Assembly (NCBI GenBank): GCA_902557605.1
Contig: CACEAQ010000002.1
Location: 1-64,000, forward strand
Origin: an uncultured Pelagibacteraceae bacterium
GTDB taxonomy: Bacteria; Pseudomonadota; Alphaproteobacteria; Pelagibacterales; Pelagibacteraceae
Direction of reading: 5' to 3'
Length of the DNA stretch: 64,000 nucleotides
The notes beneath the pieces are model-generated. The model saw only the letters and a list, made by a program, of their open reading frames with translations, searched no databases and was not told the DNA's origin. The position numbers were made by a program, and so were the translations under genes. Shown here piece after piece: positions 41,941 to 51,115 of the stretch; the first letter of the stretch is position 1; every line of letters starts with the position of its first letter.

Positions 41941-41980
41941 ATAAGTTAATTAAGTTATTATGTACTATATAAAAATCTAA

Positions 41981-42373
41981 ATGAAAAATATTTTATTCTC
42001 TTCTTCAAAATATTTATTCTATTTTTCATTTATAATTCTAATAATTCTTTATTTGTTCCCAGGAAGTTTAATTGGTTATTTTTTATATGGTAATTTAGGA
42101 AAACAACCTGATTTTATATTAAATCCAATAGGCACCTCTATTAATCATTTAGTATTCTTTTTATATTTAAGTATTCTGGGTTTTATATTTCGAAGTATTG
42201 AAAGAAAATTTATTAATAGCTTTTCTTTTTTATTTTTAATTTCAATAATTTTGGAATTATTGCATTATTTTATTCCTAATAGGGCATTTGAACTTAACGA
42301 TTTATACGCAAATAGCTTGGGAGTGTTATTAGCTTATTTTATATTAAAACTTTTTAGGAAAACTAGGAACTAA
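41981..42373 (+). CDS. VanZ-like membrane protein
   Basis: A 130-residue protein with four hydrophobic segments. The paired features DKxxH-like SINHLVFFLYLSILG and ELLHYFIPNRAFELNDLYANSLG are the VanZ-family marks (Glu-Leu and the Asn-Asp-Leu turn before the last helix). Function unknown in this family outside glycopeptide resistance; here it is one base from a secreted nuclease gene and close to other envelope genes. Confidence 0.75.
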   Translation: MKNILFSSSKYLFYFSFIILIILYLFPGSLIGYFLYGNLGKQPDFILNPIGTSINHLVFFLYLSILGFIFRSIERKFINSFSFLFLISIILELLHYFIPNRAFELNDLYANSLGVLLAYFILKLFRKTRN

Positions 42374-42871
42374 ATGCCTTTGCGTATTATAATTTTATTT
42401 TTGATTTTTTTCTCTAATACAATAGCAGAGGAAATATCTGGTGTTCCAAAAATTGTAGATGGAGATACTATTCATATAAATCATAAAAAATTTAGACTAG
42501 AGGGTATAGATGCTCCAGAAATGAAACAGAAATGTAAAAAAGAGTCTTTAAAAATTTCATATATAATTGGTTTCACATTTTACAAAGATTATAGCTGTGG
42601 AAAAGTTTCAAAAGAAAAGTTAATAAGAAAAATTCGTGGATCAAAAATAAAATGTATATTCACAACTAAAGACAGATATAAAAGATATATTGCTACATGT
42701 TATAAGGAAAAAACAAATTTAAATCAGTGGATGGTAAGAAATGGATATGCAATAGCATACAGAAGATACTCAAAAAAATATGTGCCAGATGAAGATTTTG
42801 CCAAAGAAAACAAATTAGGATTATGGCAAGGGAAGTTTATGAATCCAGAAAAATGGAGAAAGCTTAACTAA
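42374..42871 (+). CDS. Secreted thermonuclease (SNase)-like protein
   Basis: A 165-residue protein with a signal peptide (residues 1-18, ending SNTIA-EE) and an SNase-like domain: VPKIVDGDTIHINHKKFRLEG-type opening with GIDAPE, TTKDRYKRYIATCY, and LNQWMVRNGYAIAYRRY. The conserved Asp, Arg and Glu of staphylococcal nuclease are recognisable (DGDT, IDAPE, DRYKR). It probably degrades nucleic acid in the periplasm or outside. Starts directly after the VanZ-like gene. Confidence 0.82.
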   Translation: MPLRIIILFLIFFSNTIAEEISGVPKIVDGDTIHINHKKFRLEGIDAPEMKQKCKKESLKISYIIGFTFYKDYSCGKVSKEKLIRKIRGSKIKCIFTTKDRYKRYIATCYKEKTNLNQWMVRNGYAIAYRRYSKKYVPDEDFAKENKLGLWQGKFMNPEKWRKLN

Positions 42872-42891
42872 TTTTTAGTATAAATTACTAA

Positions 42892-43491
42892 GTGATTCCT
42901 TTTAAACAAATAATATTAATTCTAATATTTTTTATTTTAGGTGCCTGTTCATCGATTCCAAAAAATACTCAAAACAGTTGTGCTATCTTTGAAGAGAGAT
43001 ATCTGTGGTACAAACATTCTAAAGCTTCTTATGAAAAATGGGGAGCACCTATTCATTTACAATTAGCTTTTGTTAAAAAAGAAAGCGACTTTAATTGGCT
43101 TGCAAAACCTCCAAGAACCAAATTATTTAAAGTAATTCCATTTAAAAGACCTTCATCTTCTTTTGGGTACTCCCAAGCAGTGAAGGGAACCTGGGAACAA
43201 TACAAAAGAGAAACAAATAATCCACTTGCTACAAGAGCAAGATTTAAAGACTCGGTAGATTTTATAGGATGGTACATCCATAAAACAAATAAGATATTAA
43301 AAATCTCAAAAAAAGATCCTTATCGACAGTACTTAGCTTATTATAAAGGCTGGGGAGATTATAAAAATTACTCAAAAGATAAAAAGGCCATCATATACGC
43401 AAAGTCAGTTAAGGATATGGCAAGTAAATATAGAAAACAATTAACTCTCTGTAAAAAAAATCTTGATAAAAACAAATATATTATTTTTTAA
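42892..43491 (+). CDS. Lipoprotein with lytic-transglycosylase-like domain
   Basis: A 199-residue lipoprotein. The GTG start at 42892 gives a lipobox LGAC with the lipidated Cys19. The rest resembles a lysozyme-like/SLT domain: a candidate catalytic glutamate in FVKKESDFNW, SSSFGYSQAVKGTWEQYK, and the YLAYYKGWGDY motif near the C-terminus. It probably trims peptidoglycan from the outer or inner membrane. Its end overlaps the RND gene by 11 bases, convergently. Confidence 0.72.
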   Translation: MIPFKQIILILIFFILGACSSIPKNTQNSCAIFEERYLWYKHSKASYEKWGAPIHLQLAFVKKESDFNWLAKPPRTKLFKVIPFKRPSSSFGYSQAVKGTWEQYKRETNNPLATRARFKDSVDFIGWYIHKTNKILKISKKDPYRQYLAYYKGWGDYKNYSKDKKAIIYAKSVKDMASKYRKQLTLCKKNLDKNKYIIF

Positions 43492-46400
43492 GCTGTCTCT
43501 GTAGCTCAATTTCAACAGCATCAATCCTCTTGGTGCCTCTTCCAACAATTGTATAAACAGTAGGAATTACGTAGAGAGTAAAAAATGTTGAGAATAACAT
43601 TCCACCAAATATTGTTATACCAACAGTTAATCGACTTGCAGCACCAGGTCCAGTTCCAAGAATTAGTGGTAAAACTCCAATAATTGTTGAGATACTTGTC
43701 ATGAGAATAGGTCTTAGCCTAATAGCGGCAGCTTCAAAAACAGCAACTTCTAAATTTTTACCTTCCTTCCTTAACTGATTTGCAAATTCTACAATTAGAA
43801 TACCGTTTTTAGCTGAGAGACCTATCAAAATGATTAACGCTATTTGACTATAAACATTTAATGAAGACCCAACTACTAACAAACCAATTAATCCACCAAG
43901 AATAGCCATAGGCACAGTTAACATAATTGTCAGTGGATGCCTCCAGCTTTCAAATTGTGCACTCATGGCTAGGTATGCAGTAATTAATGCTAAAGCAAAT
44001 ATTACATAAAGTTCAGTATTAGTTTTTTTATACTCCTCACTTTCACCTTTATAAGCAATTTTTGCTTGAGGTGTATTCTGCTCTACAACACCTACTAAAA
44101 ACTTTAGAGCCTCATCAAGCGAATAGTTTCCAACAAGTCTTGCTGAAATAGTAACTGCTTTTTGCCTATTGTATCTTGCTAAGAATGGAGATTGTCCCTC
44201 TTCATCGTAAGCAACTAAGTTTGACACAGATACAAGCTTTCCATTGTTTTTAGATCTTACAAAAACTTTACTTATACTATCTGGCTCTTGTCTATCTTTG
44301 ATATCACCTTGCAAAATTATAGAATATTCTTTTCCATCCCTTGTGAAGTTTGTAACTCTTTTAGAACCAAAAATTGTTTCTATAGTTTTTCCAATATCTT
44401 CTGTTGAAACTCCTAGGTCAGCAGCTTTTTTTTGATCTATCTTTACATTTAGTTGAGGTTTGTTCAGATCAAAGTCATCTTGAATTGAAGTAAGACCAGG
44501 ATTTTTTCTTGCCTCTTTTTTAATAATCTCTTTCCACTCAATCAATTGTTCATATGTATTACCTAGAACAACAAATTGAACTGGACTTTCTATTCCGCCA
44601 GTCCTTATCCCCTGAGGCATTATTGGAAAAGCCAAAACACCAGGCACTTTCGCAATTTTTCCAAAAGATTCTCTCATTATCTCGACACCATGACGATCTC
44701 TTTGAGCCCAAGGCTCTAAAAGAACAATTATAAAACCACTGTTAACTTGTTTAGCCGACTTTCCAAAACCTGGAACCCGCATAATTAATTTTCTATATTC
44801 ACCTTTACCTACACTTGGAAGCAATAATTCCTCAATTTCTTCCGCTCTATCTTTGGTAAAATTAAAACCAGATCCTTGTGGAGCTTTTACAATTACAAAG
44901 AATGCTCCCCTATCTTCAGGAGCAATTAATTCTTTCTTAGCAAAATTAAAAAAGAATATTGTTAATATAAGGGTTCCTAATAAAAAAATAGTTATTGTTT
45001 TTCTTTTTTTTATCCAATTTAAAAGTGAAACTTTATAAAGATAAGTGAGATTTTTTAAAAACTTCTCAAATTTCAAAACAATTTTTGATTTTTTCATATC
45101 TTTTTGCAAAAATTTACTAGCTAACATTGGACTCAAGGATAATGCAACAAAGCTAGAAATAATCACGGCTGATGCAAGAGTAATTGCTGTTTGAGTAAAA
45201 AGAACTCCTGTAATGCCTTTAATAAAAATTAGAGGAACAAATACCGCTACTAACACAACAGTTGTAGCTATTATCGCAAACGAGACCTGCTTAGCACCTT
45301 TATAAGCTGCAACTAAAGGTGTATCTCCTAACTCTATTCTTCTAACTATATTTTCAAGCATCACAATGGCATCATCAACAACAATACCGATAGCTAGTAC
45401 TAAGGCCATCAAGGTAAAAAGGTTAATTGAAAAATCAAAAATATAAATTGATAAAAAAGTTGAGATTAATGAAACAGGCAAAGCTATCAAAGGGACAACC
45501 AAAGCTCTAAGGTTGCCTAGAAATAGATAAATAATAATAGTCACTAATATTAATGCAATAATTAGTGTTTTATAAACTTCTTTAATAGCAGATTTTATAT
45601 AATTACTTCTATCAAATGAAACTTCTAAAGTAGTGCCTGGGGGCAAGCTTGGTTTTAGTTCTTTTATCTTTTTTTTTATCCCATTAGCTACAGCGATAGT
45701 GTTTGCATCAGATTGTTGATATATCCCTATACCAACTACTTGCTTTCCGTTACCTTTAAAAAGAGTTCTAGTCGACTCAGCTCCTAATTCGATTCTTGAA
45801 ACATCTGACAAGGTTATGATTGAACCGTCCTTAGCTCTTTTTAGAGGTAGATTTTTATAATTTTCAACTTCTTTATAAGCTTTATCGAGTTTTATAGTCA
45901 GATCAATATCTCTTGACTCAATCCGCCCAGCTGGGAATTCTGTATTTTCACTTCTTAAGACTGCTTCTACTTCTTGGGTGGTTAGATCTCTTGCAGCTAA
46001 AGCTATTGGATCTAACCAAACTCTAAGTGAAAGTTCTCTTTGACCACCAAGGCGTACTCTACCTACGCCATCCACAGTGGAAAAAGTATCTGTTAAATAT
46101 CTATCAGCATAATCAGTTAATTCTAAATCTGTCATTGTTTCAGAGTTGAAAGACAACCACATAGTAGTTCTCATACCCGCACTTTGTTTGAAAATTTCAG
46201 GCTGTTCCGCACCCTCTGGTAAATTATCCAGTACTCTGGATACAGAGCTTCTTACATCGTTAGCAACGTCATCTAAGTTCAAACTCGTTTCAAATGTGAG
46301 TGTTATTCTTGAACTTTCATCTTCACTAAATGAATCTATCGTTTCTAACCCAGGTGTTCCTCCAACAAAATCTTCGATTTTTTGAGTTATTTGAGTATCA

Positions 46401-46576
46401 ACAATTTCTGCTGATGCACCTCTATACTCAGTTTGAATAGTTACCACAGGAGGTTGAACATCAGGTAGTTCATCAGTTGGAATTTCTTGGAAAGTTACAA
46501 GACCAAATATCACCAGCACTAAGCTCATTACTGAAGCTACGACAGGTCTTTTGATAGATAGGTCTGTTAAAAACAT
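43481..46576 (-). CDS. RND-family efflux transporter (HAE1 type)
   Basis: A 1031-residue inner-membrane proton antiporter with 12 expected membrane spans and two large periplasmic loops. The N-terminus FLTDLSIKRPVVASVMSLVL, the proton-relay aspartates in GIVVDDAIVMLENI and the lysine in SAKNGILIVEFAN are typical of the AcrB/MexF group. The periplasmic adaptor gene is directly upstream, but no outer-membrane channel gene is in the window. Substrate unknown. Confidence 0.93.
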   Translation of the reverse strand: MFLTDLSIKRPVVASVMSLVLVIFGLVTFQEIPTDELPDVQPPVVTIQTEYRGASAEIVDTQITQKIEDFVGGTPGLETIDSFSEDESSRITLTFETSLNLDDVANDVRSSVSRVLDNLPEGAEQPEIFKQSAGMRTTMWLSFNSETMTDLELTDYADRYLTDTFSTVDGVGRVRLGGQRELSLRVWLDPIALAARDLTTQEVEAVLRSENTEFPAGRIESRDIDLTIKLDKAYKEVENYKNLPLKRAKDGSIITLSDVSRIELGAESTRTLFKGNGKQVVGIGIYQQSDANTIAVANGIKKKIKELKPSLPPGTTLEVSFDRSNYIKSAIKEVYKTLIIALILVTIIIYLFLGNLRALVVPLIALPVSLISTFLSIYIFDFSINLFTLMALVLAIGIVVDDAIVMLENIVRRIELGDTPLVAAYKGAKQVSFAIIATTVVLVAVFVPLIFIKGITGVLFTQTAITLASAVIISSFVALSLSPMLASKFLQKDMKKSKIVLKFEKFLKNLTYLYKVSLLNWIKKRKTITIFLLGTLILTIFFFNFAKKELIAPEDRGAFFVIVKAPQGSGFNFTKDRAEEIEELLLPSVGKGEYRKLIMRVPGFGKSAKQVNSGFIIVLLEPWAQRDRHGVEIMRESFGKIAKVPGVLAFPIMPQGIRTGGIESPVQFVVLGNTYEQLIEWKEIIKKEARKNPGLTSIQDDFDLNKPQLNVKIDQKKAADLGVSTEDIGKTIETIFGSKRVTNFTRDGKEYSIILQGDIKDRQEPDSISKVFVRSKNNGKLVSVSNLVAYDEEGQSPFLARYNRQKAVTISARLVGNYSLDEALKFLVGVVEQNTPQAKIAYKGESEEYKKTNTELYVIFALALITAYLAMSAQFESWRHPLTIMLTVPMAILGGLIGLLVVGSSLNVYSQIALIILIGLSAKNGILIVEFANQLRKEGKNLEVAVFEAAAIRLRPILMTSISTIIGVLPLILGTGPGAASRLTVGITIFGGMLFSTFFTLYVIPTVYTIVGRGTKRIDAVEIELQRQLKK

Positions 46577-47449
46577 TTAATTATTTGGATTTATAATTTT
46601 GATTTTAGCGTTATTTCTTACTTTCGAGACACCTTCTGTAATAACAAGGTCACCTTCGTTTATTCCTGATATTACAGAAACTTTCCCAAAATTTCTTTTA
46701 CCGATTTCAATATTCTTTTTTTCAGCAGTTTCATCTCTTACTGTGTAAACAAAAGCTGTACTACCTTGTATCGTTACAGCACTCTCAGGAACACCAACTT
46801 GATTAATTTCATCGTATATAATTTTTACTGTCATTAGTTGCCCTGGAATGATTTTGAAATCAGAATTATCAACTAAAACTCTAGATAAAATCGATCTTGT
46901 AGAAGGATCTATTCTTGAGCTAATTGTTTGAATTTTACCCTTAAAAGTTTTTTTAAATGCTGAACTTGTTATTTCTGCCTTCAATCCTGGTTTGAGTATA
47001 CTTACATAATTCTCTGGGACTTTTATATCTATTACAATTTTCTTTAAATCATCCAAAGTTACTATTAAACTCTCTGAACCCAAAACTCCTTGAGCAATTT
47101 CTCTTTTCCCCAATTTACCTGAAAAATCTGCAATAACTTCTTCTCCACTATTAAGTCTAAGGATTATTTCACCTTTTTTTACAAATCTATTATCAATATT
47201 TAATTTTCCAGCAACCTCATTAGTTTTTATTCTATACGTTTTTGAATTTTGCGCTAATGCTGTCCCAAAAGTTTCTATACTTTTGTAAAACAAAGATCTC
47301 TCAACTTGCTCTACAATTACCCCTGGTGCAGGCCTTACACTAAATTTTTTTTTAAAGTGCAAACCAATAAAATGCCTTGCAGCAATAATTGCAAAAATAG
47401 CAATGAAGAAGATAATTAAAAATACTTTTAACTTTGATGATGCTTTCAT
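46577..47449 (-). CDS. RND efflux periplasmic adaptor (membrane fusion protein)
   Basis: Links the RND pump to an outer-membrane channel. I take ATG 47449 (MKASSKLKVFLII), 290 residues; the upstream extension runs into sseA. An N-terminal anchor (about 8-25) precedes the lipoyl-like half motifs and beta-barrel domain (KPGLKAEI, GKIQTISSRIDPSTRSILSRVLVDN, VPESAV, VISGINEGDLVITEG). The alpha-hairpin between the lipoyl halves is almost absent, so the adaptor is a short form. One base precedes the RND gene. Confidence 0.9.
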   Translation of the reverse strand: MKASSKLKVFLIIFFIAIFAIIAARHFIGLHFKKKFSVRPAPGVIVEQVERSLFYKSIETFGTALAQNSKTYRIKTNEVAGKLNIDNRFVKKGEIILRLNSGEEVIADFSGKLGKREIAQGVLGSESLIVTLDDLKKIVIDIKVPENYVSILKPGLKAEITSSAFKKTFKGKIQTISSRIDPSTRSILSRVLVDNSDFKIIPGQLMTVKIIYDEINQVGVPESAVTIQGSTAFVYTVRDETAEKKNIEIGKRNFGKVSVISGINEGDLVITEGVSKVRNNAKIKIINPNN

Positions 47450-47451
47450 TT

Positions 47452-48264
47452 TTATTCTAATCCGTACTCCGACCATGAGCCGTCATAGATAGTAGGTTTT
47501 TTACCACTTATGATAGAATTAGCTAGTCCTAAAATACATGCCGTGACTCCAGATCCACATGTAAAAGCAATATCTTTATCTTTATCTATTTCATTCTGAT
47601 CAAAAATCTTTATTAAATCTTCTTTTTTTTTGAAGGTTCTATCTTCATTTAAAAGTAATTGAAAAGGTATATTTTTAGATCCCGCAATATGACCACTTTT
47701 TAATCCTTGTCGGGGCTCAGGCACCAAACCCGAAAATCTTTCTTTGCTTCTAGCATCTATTAACTGAAATTTTTTATCTAATATGTTTTTTTTGACTTGA
47801 GTTTTATTTATTACCATGGATAAATTTTCATTAGTTTCATAATTAGTTTTGGATATTTTTATTACTTCATTTGACACAGCTCTATTTTCCTTCAACCATT
47901 TTGTAAAATTTCCGTCTAAAACAGAAACTTGATCAGGATTATGTCCAAAGTAAATAAAAGTATACCAAACTCTACATGAACTAAAGACATCTGAATTATC
48001 ATAAATAATTACATGGTCAGAATTATTTATTCCTAAATTTGAAACAATTTTTCCCCACTCTTTATTTGATGGAAGCATATGGGGTAATGAAGAATTTTTC
48101 TTTGAATTTTTATCAATATCAAAGAACATTGAGTTCTTTATATGATTTTCTTTAAACTCTTCTTCAGCATTTCTACCTGAGTTAGGCAAACACCAAGTAG
48201 CATCTAATATTTTCACCTTATTGATATTTTTTTCAAGCCATTCTGTAGTAACAAGTTGTTTCAT
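47452..48264 (-). CDS. sseA: 3-mercaptopyruvate/thiosulfate sulfurtransferase
   Basis: Two-domain rhodanese of 270 residues. The N-terminal inactive domain includes KILDATWCLPNSGRNAEEEF; the C-terminal domain has LIDARSKERFSGLVPEPR and the active-site cysteine in FTCGSGVTACIL (CGSGVTA favours mercaptopyruvate as donor, as in SseA). It overlaps msrA by one base, linking it with sulfur-oxidation repair. Confidence 0.88.
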   Translation of the reverse strand: MKQLVTTEWLEKNINKVKILDATWCLPNSGRNAEEEFKENHIKNSMFFDIDKNSKKNSSLPHMLPSNKEWGKIVSNLGINNSDHVIIYDNSDVFSSCRVWYTFIYFGHNPDQVSVLDGNFTKWLKENRAVSNEVIKISKTNYETNENLSMVINKTQVKKNILDKKFQLIDARSKERFSGLVPEPRQGLKSGHIAGSKNIPFQLLLNEDRTFKKKEDLIKIFDQNEIDKDKDIAFTCGSGVTACILGLANSIISGKKPTIYDGSWSEYGLE

Positions 48265-48710
48265 TATCTATTTTTTTCTAAGTACTTTTGGTGATATTCT
48301 TCCGCCTTACAATAATTTTTGAGACTAGAAATATTAGTTTGAATTTTTCCATTAAGTTTCTTATTAAAAATTTCTAAAATTTCTTTAGCCTCTGCTTTTT
48401 GAATGTCGTCTTCATAAAATATTTCACTTCGATATTGAGTTCCAACATCAGGGTATTGCATATCTTTTTGAGTAGGATCGTGCATTTTAAAAAATAAATC
48501 TAAAATTTTTTTGAAGGAAATTAATTTTTCATCAAAAGTAAGTCTTACAACTTCAGCATGACCAGTGTCACCTCTACATACTTCCTCATATGTAACTTTA
48601 TCTGATAATCCACCGGCATAGCCGACTTCTGTTTCAATTATACCTGGCTTATTTTTGAAGTTTTCCTCAGGTTTCCAAAAACAGCCAAGAGCAAGTGTAC
48701 ATTTCTTCAT
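48264..48710 (-). CDS. msrA: Peptide methionine sulfoxide reductase MsrA
   Basis: Repairs methionine-S-sulfoxide in proteins. The catalytic Cys10 lies in the signature ALGCFWKPEENF, and GYAGG, HAEVVRLTFDE, DPTQKDMQYPDVGTQYRS complete the family. 148 residues, a short normal form with a possible recycling cysteine near the end (NYCKAEEYHQKYL). First gene of an msrA-sseA pair, divergent from the EamA transporter gene. Confidence 0.96.
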   Translation of the reverse strand: MKKCTLALGCFWKPEENFKNKPGIIETEVGYAGGLSDKVTYEEVCRGDTGHAEVVRLTFDEKLISFKKILDLFFKMHDPTQKDMQYPDVGTQYRSEIFYEDDIQKAEAKEILEIFNKKLNGKIQTNISSLKNYCKAEEYHQKYLEKNR

Positions 48711-48743
48711 AAAGTAATTATATAGAGTTGTGAGGATATTAAA

Positions 48744-49622
48744 TTGTTAGCACGAAATCAATTAGGCGTATTGTACGGAGTAGCATCAGTGGCATGTTTT
48801 GCCATGATGGATGCTTGTGTTAAATGGTTAGACCAGTTTCCTGTTGGTGAAGTATTATTTGCAAGATTTTTTTTCGGTTTGATACCAATTTTAATGCTTG
48901 TACCTAAGAATGAATTTAAAACTTTTTATAAAACTACAAGACCTAAATTACATGCTTTCAGAGCTGTAACAGGGACTTTAGCAATTGTTGCGCTTTTTAT
49001 TGCTCTCAGAGAAATACCTTTGGCAGATGTTGTAAGCTTGACTTTTGGAGGCCCAATTTTCGTTACCTTAGGTTCAATATTTTTTTTATCTGAAAAAGTG
49101 GGTATTAGAAGATGGTCTGCAGTTTTAATTGGTTTTATCGGGATGTTAATGATTGTCAAACCCGCTTATGATGAATTAAATATTTATTACTTGTTTCCAA
49201 TAATTTTTTGTATTTTCTTCGCTTGTGTAGCTTTAAGTATAAGAAGTTTATCATCTACCGAACCTAATTATAGAATTGCCCTATACTTTTCTTTATTAAG
49301 CATGATAGTTGGTCTAGTAACGCTTCCTTTTGGCTGGATCATGCCATCAAAGTTTGAATTCTTTCTTTTAATTTTTACAGGTATAATTGGTTCAGTAGCT
49401 AATATTTTACTTACAGTATCACTAAGAATAGCTGAGGCATCACTAGTTACACCAACAAAATATTTAAATTTAGTATTTGCAATATTGTTAGGATATTTCA
49501 TTTGGGGCGAAATACCAAAAGTACTGACTCTTTTTGGTGCTGCTTTAATCATTGTAAGTTCTGCAATTATTTTCATGAGAGAATCTCAACTTAAAAAACA
49601 AGTTGTTAGTCCTAGGCCGTGA
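48744..49622 (+). CDS. EamA/DMT-family transporter
   Basis: A 292-residue inner-membrane protein with about ten hydrophobic segments arranged as two EamA repeats (DVVSLTFGGPIFVTLGSIFFLSEKVG-type end of repeat one and a similar SLVTPTKYLNLVFAILLGY in repeat two). Substrate unknown. The start is TTG at 48744: GAGGA lies 7 bases upstream and an in-frame stop at 48723 excludes any earlier start. Its last bases overlap the glycosylase gene by 4. Confidence 0.85.
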   Translation: MLARNQLGVLYGVASVACFAMMDACVKWLDQFPVGEVLFARFFFGLIPILMLVPKNEFKTFYKTTRPKLHAFRAVTGTLAIVALFIALREIPLADVVSLTFGGPIFVTLGSIFFLSEKVGIRRWSAVLIGFIGMLMIVKPAYDELNIYYLFPIIFCIFFACVALSIRSLSSTEPNYRIALYFSLLSMIVGLVTLPFGWIMPSKFEFFLLIFTGIIGSVANILLTVSLRIAEASLVTPTKYLNLVFAILLGYFIWGEIPKVLTLFGAALIIVSSAIIFMRESQLKKQVVSPRP

Positions 49623-50242
49623 GCAAATATCCAAGTTATTGGTTAAAAGCAACAAAAATTTTATCTAAAAGAGATAAAGTTTTAAAAAGACTAATCATTA
49701 AATACAATGATAAATTTTTAACCACTAGAAAAGATATTTTTTACTCTTTATGTAAAAGTATAGTCGGTCAGCAGATAAGTGTATCAGCTGCTAACTCAGT
49801 ATTTAAAAAATTCCAAAAGAAAACTAAAAGGATCAATCCCTTAAAAGTATCAAAATTATCGATATCACAACTTAAATCCTGTGGTCTAAGTAGACAAAAA
49901 GCTTTAGGAATAAAAGAGTTGTCAATTAAATTTGTAAAGAAAGAATTTGATCCAAAATTAATCAAAAACATGAATGACGAGGAAGCCATTCAATACTTAT
50001 CATCTTTAAGACAAATAGGTAGATGGAGCGCAGAAATGATTTTACTATTCACTTACAACCGATCTAATATTTGGCCTTTGCAAGATATTGGATTATTAAG
50101 AGCAATATCAAACAATTATAAGAAAAAATATTTTCCTCCAAAAACTTTTTTAAATAAACTTTATAAAAAATTTTCACCTTATTGTTCAGTTGCCACGTGG
50201 TATCTCTGGCGCAGTATTGATGATGAACCAATCCAATATTAA
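49619..50242 (+). CDS. DNA-3-methyladenine glycosylase (AlkA/HhH-GPD family)
   Basis: Base-excision enzyme of 207 residues that removes alkylated bases. The helix-hairpin-helix is LRQIGRWSAEMI and the catalytic aspartate is in WPLQDIGLLRA; SIVGQQISVSAA matches the family opening. It lacks the long N-terminal domain of E. coli AlkA, so it is the short form. GTG start in a 4-base overlap (GTGA) with the transporter gene indicates translational coupling. Confidence 0.88.
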   Translation: MSKYPSYWLKATKILSKRDKVLKRLIIKYNDKFLTTRKDIFYSLCKSIVGQQISVSAANSVFKKFQKKTKRINPLKVSKLSISQLKSCGLSRQKALGIKELSIKFVKKEFDPKLIKNMNDEEAIQYLSSLRQIGRWSAEMILLFTYNRSNIWPLQDIGLLRAISNNYKKKYFPPKTFLNKLYKKFSPYCSVATWYLWRSIDDEPIQY

Positions 50243-50526
50243 ACACCTTCAATCGTTTGATGTTGACGTTCTGCATAGCCTTCAAGAATAGAATGTGCAT
50301 CTTGATACTCCTTTGAATTGTAAAAGCTATTAGCTTCATCATAGGATGGAAACTCAATTACAACTGTTCTTGGAGATTTATCGCCCTCATTAGATGTATA
50401 TTTTCCGCCTCTAATTAAAAATTTTCCCTTATATTTTTCAACTGCTGCTCTAGCTTTGACAGCGTATTCTTTTAATTTTTCCTCATTAATTATACTTTTA
50501 TAAACACAAACTACGTATCCTTTCAT
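50239..50526 (-). CDS. DUF1330-family protein
   Basis: A 95-residue dimeric alpha/beta-barrel-type protein. MKGYVVCVYKSIINEEKLKEY, FLIRGGKYTSNEG and VVIEFPSYDEANSFYNSKEYQDA are the typical order of DUF1330 elements. No catalytic role is known. It ends within the convergent glycosylase gene (4-base overlap). AAGGAG lies before the ATG. Confidence 0.85.
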   Translation of the reverse strand: MKGYVVCVYKSIINEEKLKEYAVKARAAVEKYKGKFLIRGGKYTSNEGDKSPRTVVIEFPSYDEANSFYNSKEYQDAHSILEGYAERQHQTIEGV

Positions 50527-50559
50527 TTACAACTCCTTTAAAATAAATTATTTTTTTTC

Positions 50560-51087
50560 ATGGCAGATAAACTTATCATAGATTGGAAAGAGTATAATCT
50601 AATCGTAGAAAAACTAGCAATACAAATTTATAAAAGTGGCTTCAAGCCAAATTTGTTAATTGGCATTATGCGTGGTGGAGCACCAATCATTGATGTTTTA
50701 AGTCGAGTGTTTAAATTGAAATGTGCTTACTTAGCAGTTGAATCTTATTCAGGAGTGGGTACAGAAGATCAACAAGGGGATTTAGTTTTTTCGAGAGAAA
50801 TGAGTTCTACTGTTCAGGATATGAGAGGCAATATTTTGCTGTGCGATGACTTATCTGATACTGGTATAACTTTAAATAAAAGTATTGATTGGTTGAAAAA
50901 TTATCCACCTCTCAAAGATAATATTAAAGAAATAAAGACAGCAGTACTTTGGAAAAAAAAAGACTCAACTTTTGAACCAGATTTTTGTGCACAAAGGCTA
51001 GATAGTAATCCATGGATAGTTCAACCTTTTGAGCATTATGAAGAAATAAAAATTAAGGATTTAATTAATAAACATCAAAAGAATTAA
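50560..51087 (+). CDS. Purine phosphoribosyltransferase (xanthine/guanine/hypoxanthine type)
   Basis: Salvages a purine base to its mononucleotide using PRPP. The PRPP-binding motif is ILLCDDLSDTGITL; GIMRGGAPIIDVL and the C-terminal WIVQPFEHYE complete the fold. 175 residues. It lies tail-to-tail with a purine permease gene, so import and trapping of purine bases are probably linked. Xanthine/guanine versus hypoxanthine preference is not clear from sequence. Confidence 0.85.
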   Translation: MADKLIIDWKEYNLIVEKLAIQIYKSGFKPNLLIGIMRGGAPIIDVLSRVFKLKCAYLAVESYSGVGTEDQQGDLVFSREMSSTVQDMRGNILLCDDLSDTGITLNKSIDWLKNYPPLKDNIKEIKTAVLWKKKDSTFEPDFCAQRLDSNPWIVQPFEHYEEIKIKDLINKHQKN

Positions 51088-51113
51088 GGGCCAGAATTAA
51101 CTGGCCCTAAAAT
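51087..51113. terminator. Hairpin terminator between convergent purine genes
   Basis: AGGGCCAG (51087-51094) and CTGGCCCT (51101-51108) form a perfect 8-bp, G+C-rich stem with a 6-base loop, followed on the plus strand by AAAATTTTT. It separates the phosphoribosyltransferase from the convergent permease and may serve both. Confidence 0.75.
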
Positions 51114-51115
51114 TT

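Noticed and set aside
47450-47476. Longer N-terminus of the RND adaptor
   Set aside because: The extension overlaps sseA and reads as a short basic stretch; ATG 47449 gives a normal membrane anchor.
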